From: Alcanivorax hongdengensis A-11-3
GTDB lineage: Bacteria > Pseudomonadota > Gammaproteobacteria > Pseudomonadales > Alcanivoracaceae
NCBI RefSeq assembly: GCF_000300995.1
Contig: NZ_AMRJ01000002.1
Coordinates: 248,001 to 312,000, forward strand
Length of the DNA: 64,000 nucleotides
Direction: 5' to 3'
The notes under the pieces are model-generated. The model was not told the origin of the DNA. It was given only the letters and a program-made list of their open reading frames with translations, and searched no databases. The position numbers were made by a program, and so were the translations under genes. Shown in pieces: positions 30,402 to 40,221 of the stretch (positions within the stretch are counted from its first letter, which is position 1; every line of letters starts with the position of its first letter).

Positions 30402-31568
30402 ATGAGCCTTCAAACCATGCGTTTTTTCACTTTCGCTCTGTTTTCTCTTTTCGGCAGTGTTTTTGCCCTGCAAGCCCAGGCCGATGACATCATGGTGCCG
30501 CGCGCACCGGAAATCGAAGCCAAAAGCTATGTGCTGATGGATGCCCAGAGCGGCCAGATCATCGTTGAGCACAATGCCGATCAGCGCCTGCCGCCGGCCA
30601 GCCTGACCAAACTGATGACTGCCTATATCACCGAAGAAGAGCTGCAAAAGGGCAACATCTCCGAAAAGGATATGGCTCCCATCAGCGTGCACGCCTGGAA
30701 AATGGGCGGCTCACGCATGTTCGTGCGCGAAGGCACCCGGGTTCCAGTGGGCGATCTGCTCAAGGGTATCGTGGTGCAGTCCGGCAATGATGCCAGCGTC
30801 GCCATGGCCGAATACATCGCCGGCTCGGAGGATGCCTTCGCCGACCTGATGAACCAGCATGCCCAGCGCCTGGGCATGAAGAACACCCACTACATGAACG
30901 CCACCGGCTGGCCCACCGACAACCACTACTCCTCGGCCCATGACCTGGCGATTCTGGCACGGGCGATCATTCGCAACTTCCCCGAGCACTACAAGACCTA
31001 CGACATCAAGGAATTCACCTACAACGGCATCACCCAGCAGAACCGCAACCTGCTGCTGTGGCGTGACCCGTCCGTGGACGGCCTGAAGACCGGCCACACC
31101 GACGCCGCCGGTTACTGCCTGGTGGCCTCCGCCAAGAAAGACGGCATGCGCCTGATTTCCGTGGTCATGGGCACCGATTCCGAAAACGCCCGCGCCCGCG
31201 AATCCCAGAAGCTGCTCACCTACGGCTTCCGCTTCTACGAGACCTACAAGGCCTACAGCGCCGGTGACGTGCTGGATACCGCCGAAGTCTGGATGGGCCA
31301 GCGTGACCAGCTGCGCCTGGGCCTCACCGATGACCTGGTGCTGACCATTCCCCGTGACAGCCACAACGACCTGCAGGCGCAGATCAGCGTGCAACCCCAG
31401 CTCAAGGCGCCCATCGTGCAGGGCCAGAGTTACGGCAAGCTGACCGTGAAGATGGGGGACAAGACGCTGGTGGAAAAACCGCTGGTGGCACTGGAGAATG
31501 TGGAAGAAGCCGGTTTCTTCAGCAAACTCTGGGATCACATCATGTTGTTCTTCAAGAGCCTGTTCTGA
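30402..31568 (+). CDS. dacA: D-alanyl-D-alanine carboxypeptidase (PBP5/6 type)
   Basis: 388 residues. A signal peptide ends near LQAQADD; the active site is SLTK (Ser67, Lys70), with SGNDAS and KTGHT following. A C-terminal beta domain ends in an amphipathic helix (LWDHIMLFFKSLF) that holds the enzyme to the inner membrane. It trims the terminal D-Ala of pentapeptides. A D-amino-acid aminotransferase follows 12 bp later. Confidence 0.96.
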   Translation: MSLQTMRFFTFALFSLFGSVFALQAQADDIMVPRAPEIEAKSYVLMDAQSGQIIVEHNADQRLPPASLTKLMTAYITEEELQKGNISEKDMAPISVHAWKMGGSRMFVREGTRVPVGDLLKGIVVQSGNDASVAMAEYIAGSEDAFADLMNQHAQRLGMKNTHYMNATGWPTDNHYSSAHDLAILARAIIRNFPEHYKTYDIKEFTYNGITQQNRNLLLWRDPSVDGLKTGHTDAAGYCLVASAKKDGMRLISVVMGTDSENARARESQKLLTYGFRFYETYKAYSAGDVLDTAEVWMGQRDQLRLGLTDDLVLTIPRDSHNDLQAQISVQPQLKAPIVQGQSYGKLTVKMGDKTLVEKPLVALENVEEAGFFSKLWDHIMLFFKSLF

Positions 31569-31580
31569 GGCCATTACGCC

Positions 31581-32447
31581 ATGAGCCAGGTGTATCTCAA
31601 TGGCGCCTTCATGGCGCCCCAGGATGCCCGGATCTCCCCCATGGATCGGGGCTTTCTGTTTGCCGACGGCATCTACGAGGTGATTCCGGCCTACAATGGC
31701 GTGCTGTTCCGCTTTGACGAACACCTGGATCGTCTCGAACGCTCCCTGCGCGAAGTGCAGATCATCAATCCGCACAGCCGCGCGCAATGGCAGGCCCTTT
31801 GTGAAGACCTGATTGCCCGCAATAACGGCGGCAATATCTCCGTCTACCTGCAGATCAGCCGTGGCATGGCGGAAAAGCGCGACCATGCCTTTCCCGATCC
31901 TCCAGTGGTGCCCACGGTTTTCATGATGACCAGCCCCATTGCGGTGCCGGCGGCGGACAGCCCGGACACGGCCCGCGGCTATGGCGCCATCACCCGCGAC
32001 GACATCCGCTGGGCCCGCTGCGATATCAAGTCCGTGTCGCTGCTGCCCAACAGTCTGCTGCGCCAGCAGGCCGTGGCCGCCGGCGCGGCGGAGGCGATTC
32101 TGCTGCGTGACGGTTTCGTCACCGAGGGCTCCGCCAGCAACGTCTTTATCGTCCAGAGCGGCACCATCATCACGCCGCCGCGCAGCCACGCGATCCTTGG
32201 CGGCATCACCCGCGACCTGGTCGTGGAACTGTGCCACCAGCACGGCCTGCCCCTGGAAGAGCGGGAACTCACCGAAACCGAGCTGCGCCAGGCCGACGAA
32301 ATCTGGATTACCAGCTCCACCAAGGAAGTGGTGCCGATCACCACCCTCAATGGCCACCCGGTGGGCCAGGGGCAACCGGGCCCGGTCTGGAAAGCCCTGG
32401 CACACCACTATGTTCGACACAAACGCCGCCTGTGCGGTCTGGATTAA
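31581..32447 (+). CDS. D-amino-acid aminotransferase (class IV)
   Basis: 288 residues, PLP-dependent fold IV. The PLP lysine is Lys150 in ARCDIKSVSLLPN, and SRGMAEKRDHAFP and EGSASNVF match D-alanine transaminases more than branched-chain enzymes. It probably converts D-alanine and D-glutamate, which fits its place between dacA and the lipoate genes. ybeD follows after 11 bp, so dacA-dat-ybeD is likely one transcript. Confidence 0.9.
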   Translation: MSQVYLNGAFMAPQDARISPMDRGFLFADGIYEVIPAYNGVLFRFDEHLDRLERSLREVQIINPHSRAQWQALCEDLIARNNGGNISVYLQISRGMAEKRDHAFPDPPVVPTVFMMTSPIAVPAADSPDTARGYGAITRDDIRWARCDIKSVSLLPNSLLRQQAVAAGAAEAILLRDGFVTEGSASNVFIVQSGTIITPPRSHAILGGITRDLVVELCHQHGLPLEERELTETELRQADEIWITSSTKEVVPITTLNGHPVGQGQPGPVWKALAHHYVRHKRRLCGLD

Positions 32448-32458
32448 GCGAGGCAGCC

Positions 32459-32758
32459 ATGTCCACCGATGACACATCCCCCAGCGCCAATGGCATCAAC
32501 GAACAGCTTTGGGACTTTCCCCATGACATGCAGCTGAAGGTTGTCGGCGCCGTGGACGCGCCGCTGGAAGAGGCCCTGATCGACATTCTCAATACCCACC
32601 TGGACGATTTCGATCCCGGCCGTCACCTGAACAGCAAACTCAGTGGCAAGGGCAATTTCATTTCCTTCACCGCCCAGGTCACCATGCAGAACCGCGAACA
32701 GCTGGAAACCATTTACCGGGCCCTGAACGCCTGCCCCCACGTCAAGATCACCCTCTGA
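32459..32758 (+). CDS. ybeD: YbeD/DUF493 family protein
   Basis: 99 residues. FPHDMQLKVVGAV and the C-terminal ALNACPHVKITL are typical of the DUF493 ACT-like fold. Its function is not firmly known; it regularly lies between dacA and lipB. The start at 32459 gives the family's usual length and follows the aminotransferase stop by 11 bp. A hairpin terminator follows at once. Confidence 0.92.
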   Translation: MSTDDTSPSANGINEQLWDFPHDMQLKVVGAVDAPLEEALIDILNTHLDDFDPGRHLNSKLSGKGNFISFTAQVTMQNREQLETIYRALNACPHVKITL

Positions 32759-32781
32759 CAACCGGTTCCTGCCGGTTTTTC
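32757..32781 (+). terminator. Terminator after ybeD
   Basis: Stem AACCGG/CCGGTT around TTCCTG, followed by a short T-run (TTTTTC). It begins at the ybeD stop codon and closes the dacA-aminotransferase-ybeD transcript. Confidence 0.7.
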
Positions 32782-32931
32782 AGGCGTTTTGGCCGGCCGC
32801 TCCAGGCCGGCCATTACATTACGTAACCGCCCTTCACAGCCCGACACGCAAGCGCCACCAAGCTGTTATTGGTCTGGCACAACCGTGCCGCTAACGTTGT
32901 TCCCATAAGAACAACAGTCGGGATAGCTATA

Positions 32932-33219
32932 ATGAAAACGCTTGTCGCACTCTGTCTGCTGGCAGGCATGGCCGCCATCATGGTCCAGCCTGCGCCCTCG
33001 TCCATGCATTACGCCCGCTTTGATCGCCCCAACGGTATTGTTCCCGCCATGCCCCGCAGCCCGGATATGGCCGAGCACCAAACCGGCGCCACCACCGGCA
33101 TGGACCCGCTCAATACCTTCCAACTGAATCCGAATACCGACGCCCTGCGTGCCAGCATCGCGGTTTCCGACCTGAATCTGCACTGGGCGCAGCGCCGTCA
33201 GGGCAAACCCTCTATCTGA
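32932..33219 (+). CDS. Small exported hypothetical protein
   Basis: 95 residues with a clear signal peptide (MKTLVALCLLAGMAAIMVQP). The mature part is rich in Pro, Asn and Met and has no recognised domain. The open frame extends upstream to 32869, but the ATG at 32932 is the only start that puts the signal at the N-terminus. The ribosome site is poor (TAGCTATA). It stands alone between the ybeD and lipB units and has its own terminator downstream, which supports expression. Function is unknown. Confidence 0.6.
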   Translation: MKTLVALCLLAGMAAIMVQPAPSSMHYARFDRPNGIVPAMPRSPDMAEHQTGATTGMDPLNTFQLNPNTDALRASIAVSDLNLHWAQRRQGKPSI

Positions 33220-33285
33220 GGTTGCTGGCTGAGAAATTCATTGTCGCGAGATTGATTGTTGTAACCCCGCGAGGGGTTCTGCCTT

Positions 33286-33314
33286 GGCCCGGCGCCCCCG
33301 CCGGGCCTTTTTTT
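33286..33314 (+). terminator. Rho-independent terminator before lipB
   Basis: Stem GGCCCGG/CCGGGCC with a short C-rich loop followed by seven T residues. It lies about 70 bp after the small exported protein gene. Confidence 0.85.
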
Positions 33315-33387
33315 CCTGCCCCAGGATGCCAAGATTTCTTACATCCGGACGCCGACAAAGGCAGCCCGCCCGGCCTATAATCTGGCC

Positions 33388-34077
33388 ATGGACACTCTGG
33401 TACGCTATTTCCCGACGGTGGATTACCCAACCTGCTGGCAAGCCATGCGGGACTTCACTGACCGCCGCGACGACAACCGCACCGACGAGCTGTGGGTGCT
33501 GGAACATCCCCCGGTTTTCACCCTGGGGCAGGCCGGCAAGCCCGAACACGTGCTCAATGCCGGCAACATTCCGGTGGTGCAGAGCGACCGTGGCGGCCAG
33601 GTCACCTACCACGGCCCTGGTCAGACGGTCATCTACCTGATGCTGGATATCCGCCGGCTGGGGCTGGGCAGCCGCGGCCTGGTCAATGCCATCGAAGCCG
33701 GCATCATCGACTTTCTTGCCAGCCAGGGCATCCAGGCCCGCAATCGCGACGATGCTCCCGGCGTCTACGTGGATGGCGCCAAGATCGCCTCACTGGGCCT
33801 GCGTATCCGCCGTGGCGCCAGCTACCATGGCCTGGCCATCAACCGCGACATGGACCTGGCCCCCTGGCAGCGCATCAACCCCTGCGGCCATGTGGGCCAG
33901 CCCATGACTACCCTGCAGGCCCAGGGTGTCCATCTGAGCCGGGATGACATGGAGCACCAGCTGGTGGCACTTTTGGCCAAACGTCTGGGGCTGACACCCC
34001 GGACAGCGCCCCCGCCCGGCTGGTACAATGGCGACACTGACACTTCCTTACCTGCCACGGTTACGGATACCCCATGA
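33388..34077 (+). CDS. lipB: Octanoyl-ACP:protein octanoyltransferase
   Basis: 229 residues. It moves octanoate from ACP to lipoyl domains. [11 protein letters not shown], the catalytic lysine Lys132 ([10 protein letters not shown]) and cysteine Cys166 (INPCGH) are present. The stop overlaps the lipA start by four bases, giving the usual lipBA pair. Confidence 0.97.
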   Translation: MDTLVRYFPTVDYPTCWQAMRDFTDRRDDNRTDELWVLEHPPVFTLGQAGKPEHVLNAGNIPVVQSDRGGQVTYHGPGQTVIYLMLDIRRLGLGSRGLVNAIEAGIIDFLASQGIQARNRDDAPGVYVDGAKIASLGLRIRRGASYHGLAINRDMDLAPWQRINPCGHVGQPMTTLQAQGVHLSRDDMEHQLVALLAKRLGLTPRTAPPPGWYNGDTDTSLPATVTDTP

Positions 34078-35045
34078 GCGAACAGGCACAGGCCAAACGC
34101 AAGGTTCAGATCGGCGACAAACTGCGTGGTGCCGACAAGGTCCGCACCATCCCCATGGTCAACGAGGAAAACGGCTATCAGCGCAAGCCGGACTGGATTC
34201 GGGTGCGCGTTCCGCCGGGTGGCGAAATCCAGCGCATCAAGAGCATGTTGCGTCAGCAGAAACTGCACACCGTCTGTGAAGAAGCCGCCTGCCCCAACCT
34301 GCCGGAATGCTTCGGCGGCGGCACCGCCACCTTCATGATCATGGGTGACATCTGTACCCGACGCTGCGCCTTCTGCGACGTGGGCTTTGGCCGCCCCAAC
34401 GCACTGGACCCGCAGGAGCCACTGCACCTGGCCGAATCGGTGGAGAATCTGGGCCTCAACTACGTGGTGATTACCTCCGTGGACCGGGACGACCTGGCCG
34501 ACGGCGGCGCCGAGCATTTCGCCGAGTGCATTCGCCAGGTGCGCAGCCGCACCCCGGACACCAAGATCGAAATCCTCACTCCCGATTTCCGCCCCTGCCT
34601 GGACACTGCGCTGGAGATCCTTGCCGCCACCGCGCCGGATGTGTTCAACCACAACATCGAAACCGTGCCCGAGCTGTACAAGCACATTCGCCCCGGCGCC
34701 CGCTACCAGCACTCGCTGGATCTGCTCAAGCGCTACAAGGCAGTGCGGCCCGATGTCAGCACCAAAAGCGGCATCATGGTGGGCCTGGGCGAGACCTTCG
34801 AACAGGTGATCGGCACCCTGGAAGACCTGCGAGCTCACGACGTGGACATGCTGACCATTGGCCAGTACCTGCAACCGAGCAAACACCATGCTCCAGTGGA
34901 GCGCTTCGTGCACCCGGACGAGTTCCGCGAATACGCCCGGGTCGCCAACCAGTTGGGCTTCAGCTCGGTGGCCTCCGGCCCCATGGTGCGCAGCTCCTAC
35001 CACGCGGACCTGCAACACCAGGGCGTGGATGTGGGCGCCGTCTAG
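34074..35045 (+). CDS. lipA: Lipoyl synthase
   Basis: 323 residues, radical SAM. The auxiliary cluster cysteines are Cys68, Cys73 and Cys79 ([13 protein letters not shown]), and the SAM cluster is Cys94, Cys98, Cys101 (CTRRCAFC). The C-terminal [12 protein letters not shown] provides the conserved serine ligand. It inserts two sulfur atoms into octanoyl groups made by LipB. Confidence 0.98.
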   Translation: MSEQAQAKRKVQIGDKLRGADKVRTIPMVNEENGYQRKPDWIRVRVPPGGEIQRIKSMLRQQKLHTVCEEAACPNLPECFGGGTATFMIMGDICTRRCAFCDVGFGRPNALDPQEPLHLAESVENLGLNYVVITSVDRDDLADGGAEHFAECIRQVRSRTPDTKIEILTPDFRPCLDTALEILAATAPDVFNHNIETVPELYKHIRPGARYQHSLDLLKRYKAVRPDVSTKSGIMVGLGETFEQVIGTLEDLRAHDVDMLTIGQYLQPSKHHAPVERFVHPDEFREYARVANQLGFSSVASGPMVRSSYHADLQHQGVDVGAV

Positions 35046-35076
35046 CCCCTTCCCGCGGGCGTAAATTTACATTTGC

Positions 35077-35101
35077 GCCCGCTGACCCCGGGCGGGCTTT
35101 C
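35077..35101 (+). terminator. Possible terminator after lipA
   Basis: GCCCGC and GCGGGC form a stem around TGACCCCGG, followed by TTTCC. The T-run is short. An alternative stem, GCGGGCG (35055) with CGCCCGC (35076), overlaps it. Confidence 0.45.
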
Positions 35102-35157
35102 CAGTAGGCTTGGTAATCACTGACTAACCACCAAGTGCCGTCAATCTGGACCCTGCT

Positions 35158-36654
35158 ATGCTGTATTGCGCCACCCGTTGGCTCACCGTTGCCCTGTTAC
35201 TGTTTGCCGGCCCGGCCATGGCCGAACCGGTGGCCGCCGACCTGCCCCACCCGCAGCTGCAACCGGTACTGAACCAGGCCCAGAAAATCGATCTGCCGGA
35301 CCAGGCACTGGCGTTGGCGGCCATTCCGCTTAACGGCCCCGGCAAGGCCCGCTATGTGAATCCGGACGAAGCGGTCAGCCCCGGCTCGATCATGAAGCTG
35401 GTAACCACCTATGCCGCCCTGGAACTGCTCGGCCCCAATTATCACTGGCATACCCGGCTGTACACCGATGGCACCATCGACGGTGACACTCTCAACGGCA
35501 ACCTTTACTTTGTCGGCAGTGGCGACCCCAAGCTCACCGAGGAACGTCTGTGGCAACTGCTGCGTGAATTGCGCGGCTATGGCATTCGCACCATCAATGG
35601 CCAGCTGCGCCTGGACGGCAGTTTCTTCCATCTGCCCAACGGCATCCATGACTTCAACGACGACGGCGACAACCCCAATGCGCCCTTTCTGGTGGAGCCG
35701 GACAGCCTGCTTACCAACCTGAACGTGGTGCGCTTGCGCGCCCGCGCCGACGATCGTGGCATTCATACCTGGATGGAGCCGGACCTGGCCTCGGTCACCG
35801 TCAACAACCAGCTGGTGTTCAAGACCTTTGGCCACTGCCCGGCGCGCTACCAGTATGATTTCCAGCCCAGAACCCTGAGCAACGGCAAGGTCGAGGTGAC
35901 CGTCACCGGCGTGCTGCCCCGTGACTGCAGCACCGACAGTTACCTGTCGCTGTTTTCCCAGCGCGACTACACCGCCGCCCTGCTCACCAGCCTGTGGCAG
36001 CAGGTGGGTGGCACCTTCACCGACAAGGCCGATATCGACCATACCCATCTGGCCACTCTACCCCGGGGCGCCACGCTGCTGGCGACCACCTCCTCGCGGG
36101 ATCTGGTCACCATGGTGCGCGATATCAACAAGTGGAGTAACAATGTGATGGCGCGCCAGCTGTTTCTCACTATCGGAGCGGAACGCCGTCAGCCCGACGA
36201 CCAGGACGACCTGGCTGCCGCAGAACGGGAAATCCGCCAGTGGCTCGCCCACAAGGGTATCGACGGTCACGCCATGGTGTTCGAGAACGGTGCCGGGCTG
36301 TCGCGCATCGAGCGCATTACCGCCGGCCAGATGGCACAACTGCTGGAGCAGGCCTGGCACAGCCCCTATTCCGCCGAGCTGATTTCCTCGCTGCCACTGG
36401 CGGCCATGGATGGCACCATGCGGCGGCGCCTGCGCGATGCTGACATGGATGGCCTGGCCCACATCAAGACCGGCTCACTGAACAACGTGCGCTCCGTGGC
36501 CGGCTTTGCCCGCGATGACAACAACACCACCTGGGCGGTGGTGGCCGTGATCAACCACCAGCAGGCCTGGAAAACCGAAGCGGTGCTCGACACCCTGCTC
36601 AAGCAAATCCACCTGGCAGCCCGGCCGACCACCATCACCACCGCCACCAATTAG
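35158..36654 (+). CDS. dacB: D-Ala-D-Ala carboxypeptidase/endopeptidase (PBP4)
   Basis: 498 residues, peptidase family S13. The signal peptide ends at PAMA. SIMK (Ser77, Lys80), SNN in NKWSNNVMA and KTG in HIKTGSLNN are the three active-site motifs, with the long insertion after SxxK typical of PBP4. It cleaves both D-Ala ends and DAP crosslinks in the periplasm. It stands alone, about 110 bp after lipA. Confidence 0.94.
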   Translation: MLYCATRWLTVALLLFAGPAMAEPVAADLPHPQLQPVLNQAQKIDLPDQALALAAIPLNGPGKARYVNPDEAVSPGSIMKLVTTYAALELLGPNYHWHTRLYTDGTIDGDTLNGNLYFVGSGDPKLTEERLWQLLRELRGYGIRTINGQLRLDGSFFHLPNGIHDFNDDGDNPNAPFLVEPDSLLTNLNVVRLRARADDRGIHTWMEPDLASVTVNNQLVFKTFGHCPARYQYDFQPRTLSNGKVEVTVTGVLPRDCSTDSYLSLFSQRDYTAALLTSLWQQVGGTFTDKADIDHTHLATLPRGATLLATTSSRDLVTMVRDINKWSNNVMARQLFLTIGAERRQPDDQDDLAAAEREIRQWLAHKGIDGHAMVFENGAGLSRIERITAGQMAQLLEQAWHSPYSAELISSLPLAAMDGTMRRRLRDADMDGLAHIKTGSLNNVRSVAGFARDDNNTTWAVVAVINHQQAWKTEAVLDTLLKQIHLAARPTTITTATN

Positions 36655-36720
36655 GGTTCACGTGGCGGGTACCCCCCACAATGGTATGCTCGGCCTTTCA
36701 TCACACTAACCGGGGATACC

Positions 36721-37392
36721 ATGATTACTGTGCACCACCTGGAAAACTCCCGCTCCCAGCGCATTCTCTGGCTACTCGAAGAGCTGGCGCTGGACTATGA
36801 CATCCAGCATTACGCCCGCGACCGCAAGACCATGCTGGCACCGCCGTCGCTGCGCAAGATTCACCCGCTGGGCAAATCCCCGGTGATCACCGACGGCGAC
36901 ACCGTAATCGCCGAATCCGGCACCATTACCGAGTACCTGATCCAGACCTACGGCAACGGCCAATGGCAGCCGGGCGCGGCAGATCCGCAATGGCTCAACT
37001 ACCGCTACTGGCTGCATTACGCCGAAGGCTCATTGATGCCACTGCTGGTGATGAAGCTGATTTTCGGCCACATTCCCAAATCGCCCATGCCGTTTTTTGC
37101 CCGCCCGGTGGCCCGCGCCATCAGTGGCAAGGTCACCGCCACCCTGCTCGACCCGCAGATCACCACCCACCTGGCCGTGATCAACGATCATCTGGGCGAA
37201 CACACCTGGTTTGCCGGCGAGCAACCCAGCGGCGCCGATATCCAGATGAGCTTCCCGCTACAGGCCGCTGCTGCCCGGGCCGACCTGTCCGCCCTGCCGC
37301 ACATCCGCCGCTTCCTGGATCAGGTACAGCAGCGCCCGGCCTACCAGCGGGCCGTGGACAAGGGCGGCGAACTGCAGGTGCTCGGTGGGTGA
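36721..37392 (+). CDS. Glutathione S-transferase family protein
   Basis: 223 residues. The thioredoxin-like N-terminal domain has VHHLENSRSQRILWLLEELA, the GKSPVITDGD cis-proline motif and ESGTITEYL for glutathione binding; a helical domain follows with the GADIQMSF motif. Substrate is unknown. Its stop overlaps the GTG start of a methyltransferase, so the two are coupled. Confidence 0.9.
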   Translation: MITVHHLENSRSQRILWLLEELALDYDIQHYARDRKTMLAPPSLRKIHPLGKSPVITDGDTVIAESGTITEYLIQTYGNGQWQPGAADPQWLNYRYWLHYAEGSLMPLLVMKLIFGHIPKSPMPFFARPVARAISGKVTATLLDPQITTHLAVINDHLGEHTWFAGEQPSGADIQMSFPLQAAAARADLSALPHIRRFLDQVQQRPAYQRAVDKGGELQVLGG

Positions 37393-38084
37393 GCCAATCC
37401 CGCGAAGGCGCCATCCTCGCTAGCTGGCAGCACAATGCCGCACCCTGGAGCGATCTGGTCCGCCGCCACGGGATTGCCAGCCGCCGGCATACCGACCCGG
37501 CCATTGTCCAGGCCGCCCTGCAGTGCCAGCCGCGCAGTGTGCTCGATGTGGGCTGCGGAGAAGGCTGGCTGTGCCGAACCCTGGCGGCGGAAGGCCTGCA
37601 GGTCACCGGCGTGGATGCCATCGAGGCACTGGTGCAACGCGCCCGGGAACAGCACCCCTTGGGCCACTATCAATGTCTGGACTACCAGGCACTGGCCGAA
37701 GGCGCCCTGCCCGGGCGCTTTGATCTGGCTATCTGCAATTTCTCGCTTTTTGGCGATGCCTCTGTCAGCCGCCTGCTGCAAGGGCTACACCGGCAGTTGA
37801 ATGATGGTGGCACCCTGCTGATCCAGACCCTGCATCCGGTCACCAGCTGCCAGGGCGACTATCGTGATGGCTGGCGCCCGGGCAGCTGGCAAGGCTGTGA
37901 CGGCGACTTCCGCGATCCGCCCCCCTGGTATTTCCGCACCCTGGGCAGCTGGTTGAAACTGCTGGACGACAGCGGCTACCGGGTGACACTGCACGAACCC
38001 CTGGACCCGCACCACGGCGTACCGCTTTCCGCACTCTTGCAGTGCAGGCCCGATCACCTGCTACACGAATACCACAAGTCATAA
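37389..38084 (+). CDS. Class I SAM-dependent methyltransferase
   Basis: 231 residues from a GTG start that overlaps the GST stop (GTGA). Motif I is SVLDVGCGEGWLCRTLA, followed by VTGVDAIEAL and the FDLAICNFSLF motif IV. It looks like a UbiG/Methyltransf_11-type enzyme, with no clear clue to substrate. The open frame continues upstream in the GST region, but that part is a shadow of the GST gene. Confidence 0.85.
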   Translation: MSQSREGAILASWQHNAAPWSDLVRRHGIASRRHTDPAIVQAALQCQPRSVLDVGCGEGWLCRTLAAEGLQVTGVDAIEALVQRAREQHPLGHYQCLDYQALAEGALPGRFDLAICNFSLFGDASVSRLLQGLHRQLNDGGTLLIQTLHPVTSCQGDYRDGWRPGSWQGCDGDFRDPPPWYFRTLGSWLKLLDDSGYRVTLHEPLDPHHGVPLSALLQCRPDHLLHEYHKS

Positions 38085-38155
38085 CAAAGACTTGCTGGTG
38101 GTGGTACGAACGTCTGCCTAGGCTTGGTACGAAAAAATGGCAGAGCGGGAACACC

Positions 38156-38422
38156 ATGATCCTTCTGTACTTTGCGGTTACTTTTCTTCTTTGTGCCCTG
38201 GTACTCCAGGCGTTTCAGTGGCTGGCTCTCGCCCGCTTGCGCCAGCGCGGCCTCTACCCGGCCCGCGGGCAGGTCAGCGAAGCGGACATACGCCAATTGC
38301 TTGATCGCGGCGCCTACGACCTGGCCATTCGCGCCTACCGGGAATACCACGGTGTGGACTCGCGCACCGCCAGCCTGGCCATCAACAGCATGAAACAGGG
38401 CCTGCACTTCCCCTATTGCTAA
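38156..38422 (+). CDS. Small membrane-anchored protein, L7/L12 C-terminal-like
   Basis: 88 residues. An N-terminal membrane segment (MILLYFAVTFLLCALVLQAF) precedes a helical segment, DIRQLLDRGAYDLAIRAYRE then YHGVDSRTASLAINSMK, which resembles the C-terminal fold of ribosomal protein L7/L12 (AIKxYRexTGxxLxEAkxAV). Such proteins are annotated as L7/L12-like but function is unknown. It begins 71 bp after the methyltransferase and lies before an NlpE-like gene. Confidence 0.65.
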   Translation: MILLYFAVTFLLCALVLQAFQWLALARLRQRGLYPARGQVSEADIRQLLDRGAYDLAIRAYREYHGVDSRTASLAINSMKQGLHFPYC

Positions 38423-38513
38423 ACCTTGTTAAAGCCGCGAACCATTTCACACCTTATGCGTTCATAATAGGGAAAGCGTTATCAGGAACGCGGTACTAAG
38501 GAGTGAATTCCCG

Positions 38514-38948
38514 ATGAAAAAACTGATTGCTGTTACCACCCTGCTCGCCGGCACCGTGCTGGCCGGTTGTCAAAGCGCGCCCCAGGCGCCGCCGGAGCCC
38601 ACGGCCCAGAAAGTGGTGTACAGCGGCATGCTGCCCTGCGCGGACTGCTCCGGGATTCGTACCACCCTGACGCTCTATCGGGACCAGTACGATCACCCCA
38701 CCCGTTTCGAACTGCGTGAGGAGTACATGAGCGGCTCCAAGGTGGCCCTCAGCGCTATTGAGCGCGGCCAATGGGCAGCCCGCGACAAGGTGGAGTCCAA
38801 CACCCAGTATCAGATCTTCACCATCAACCCGGACGATCCGGGCGCTACCCGCCAGTACGTCAAGGACGCGGTCAATGCCATCGAAATGCTGGACAAGAAC
38901 GGCGATCGCATCCAGTCGAACATGAACTACCGCCTGCTGAAAAAGTAA
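38514..38948 (+). CDS. NlpE-like copper-resistance lipoprotein
   Basis: 144 residues. Lipobox LAGC with Cys19, then SGMLPCADCSGIRTTLTLY: the CxxC motif of the NlpE N-terminal domain. In E. coli NlpE signals envelope stress through Cpx, but this protein lacks the second domain, so it is a stand-alone N-domain form. The gene is preceded by AAGGAG and closed by a strong terminator. Confidence 0.85.
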   Translation: MKKLIAVTTLLAGTVLAGCQSAPQAPPEPTAQKVVYSGMLPCADCSGIRTTLTLYRDQYDHPTRFELREEYMSGSKVALSAIERGQWAARDKVESNTQYQIFTINPDDPGATRQYVKDAVNAIEMLDKNGDRIQSNMNYRLLKK

Positions 38949-38965
38949 CTCCCTTGCGGTAACAG

Positions 38966-38992
38966 AAAGGCGCCTGCGGGCGCCTTTTTTTG
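38966..38992 (+). terminator. Terminator after the NlpE-like gene
   Basis: AAAGGCGCC-TGCG-GGCGCCTTTTTTT: a stable 9-bp stem with tetraloop and T-run, 18 bp after the stop codon. Confidence 0.92.
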
Positions 38993-39176
38993 TGCCTGGA
39001 TGACGGGAAACCCGCAAAGACGCGAATAGGAATGACTTGCATTAACAGTTGTTTTTACCTATTCTTGGCCCCTCTGGAGCAGCGCCATTTTACCGACCTG
39101 GCCCCGCCATCGCTGGCCTGACGGTCTTTCACCGGGGCCGTGCTGCATCCACCCCTATCCAACAGGAGTACCGACC

Positions 39177-39851
39177 ATGCCCGTTTCCCTGCAACTGCCT
39201 GAGTGGCTGGTATCCGGCGGCCCGACCATGTGGGCGCTGACCGTTCTGTCGGTGGTGGCACTGGCAACCCTGATCTCCAAACTGCTGCAATTTGCCCGCC
39301 AGCGGCCGCTCAGCAGCCGCCGCGCCGATGCCCTGCTTGACGCCCTGGAGCGGGGCCAGTCACCCAGCCAACCCGGCCGACTGAGCGCGCCGGTGGACCG
39401 GGTCATCTGGCAAGCCTGGCAGCAACAGGAGCTGGACGATGACAGCTGGGAAGAAGACTGCCTGCGCCGCGCGCGCCAGGCACTGGAGCCCCTGCATGGC
39501 GGTCTGCGCATCCTGGAAGTGATCAGCGCGGTGGCGCCGCTGCTGGGGCTGCTGGGCACCGTGTTCGGCATGATCAGTGCCTTTCAGGCGCTGGAGCAGG
39601 CCGGCTCCCAGGTGGACCCGGCCATTCTCTCCGGGGGGATCTGGGAAGCCCTGCTGACCACCGCCGCCGGCCTGGTGGTGGCGATTCCTGCCCTGGCCGC
39701 CTTCCACTGGGCGGACCGCACCATCGAACAATGCCGGGAAAAAATGCAGGATCGGCTCTCCCAGCTGAAGATTCTGCGCCGTCACCACCGTGGCGCACCG
39801 GTGAGGGTGGCAGCGTCCCCCAAGACGGCAGATGTGGCCCATGCATCTTGA
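39177..39851 (+). CDS. ExbB/TolQ/MotA-family proton channel
   Basis: 224 residues with three membrane segments. The conserved stretch [20 protein letters not shown] (about 120-140) and the C-terminal [20 protein letters not shown] are typical of ExbB. ExbB forms a pentamer around ExbD and uses proton flow to energise TonB. AACAGGAG lies before the ATG. It is the first gene of exbB-exbD-exbD-tonB. Confidence 0.92.
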   Translation: MPVSLQLPEWLVSGGPTMWALTVLSVVALATLISKLLQFARQRPLSSRRADALLDALERGQSPSQPGRLSAPVDRVIWQAWQQQELDDDSWEEDCLRRARQALEPLHGGLRILEVISAVAPLLGLLGTVFGMISAFQALEQAGSQVDPAILSGGIWEALLTTAAGLVVAIPALAAFHWADRTIEQCREKMQDRLSQLKILRRHHRGAPVRVAASPKTADVAHAS

Positions 39852-40221
39852 GAACCCCCGCCAGCGGGCGCCGGGCATCGGCCTGACGCCGCTGATCGAT
39901 GTGGTCTTCATCCTGCTGGTGTTTTTCATGCTGGCCACCCGTTTCGGCCAGTTCCACGACCTGCCGGTTAACGTGCAGCCGGCGGACAGCAACGGCAAAC
40001 CGGATGACAGCTGGGTGCTATTGCAGGTGGAACGTGACGGCCGGCTCAGCGCCGATGGCCGCACCGTGACGCCAGAGCAAGTGAGCGGTCTGCTTGATAC
40101 CCGCCATGACAAGGTCTGGGTCAGCGTGGTGCCACAGGCCACACTGCAACAGTCCCTGAGTGCGGTGGATGCCATCAAGGCCACCGGTGTGGACAAGGTC
40201 CAACTGGAGTTACTGCCATGA
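39841..40221 (+). CDS. ExbD-family protein with intact membrane Asp
   Basis: 126 residues. One membrane helix, [20 protein letters not shown], contains Asp20, the proton-carrying residue of ExbD/TolR. A short periplasmic domain follows. The start at 39841 overlaps the exbB end; an alternative start is at 39832. The next gene is a second ExbD in which this Asp is Asn. Confidence 0.9.
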   Translation: MHLENPRQRAPGIGLTPLIDVVFILLVFFMLATRFGQFHDLPVNVQPADSNGKPDDSWVLLQVERDGRLSADGRTVTPEQVSGLLDTRHDKVWVSVVPQATLQQSLSAVDAIKATGVDKVQLELLP

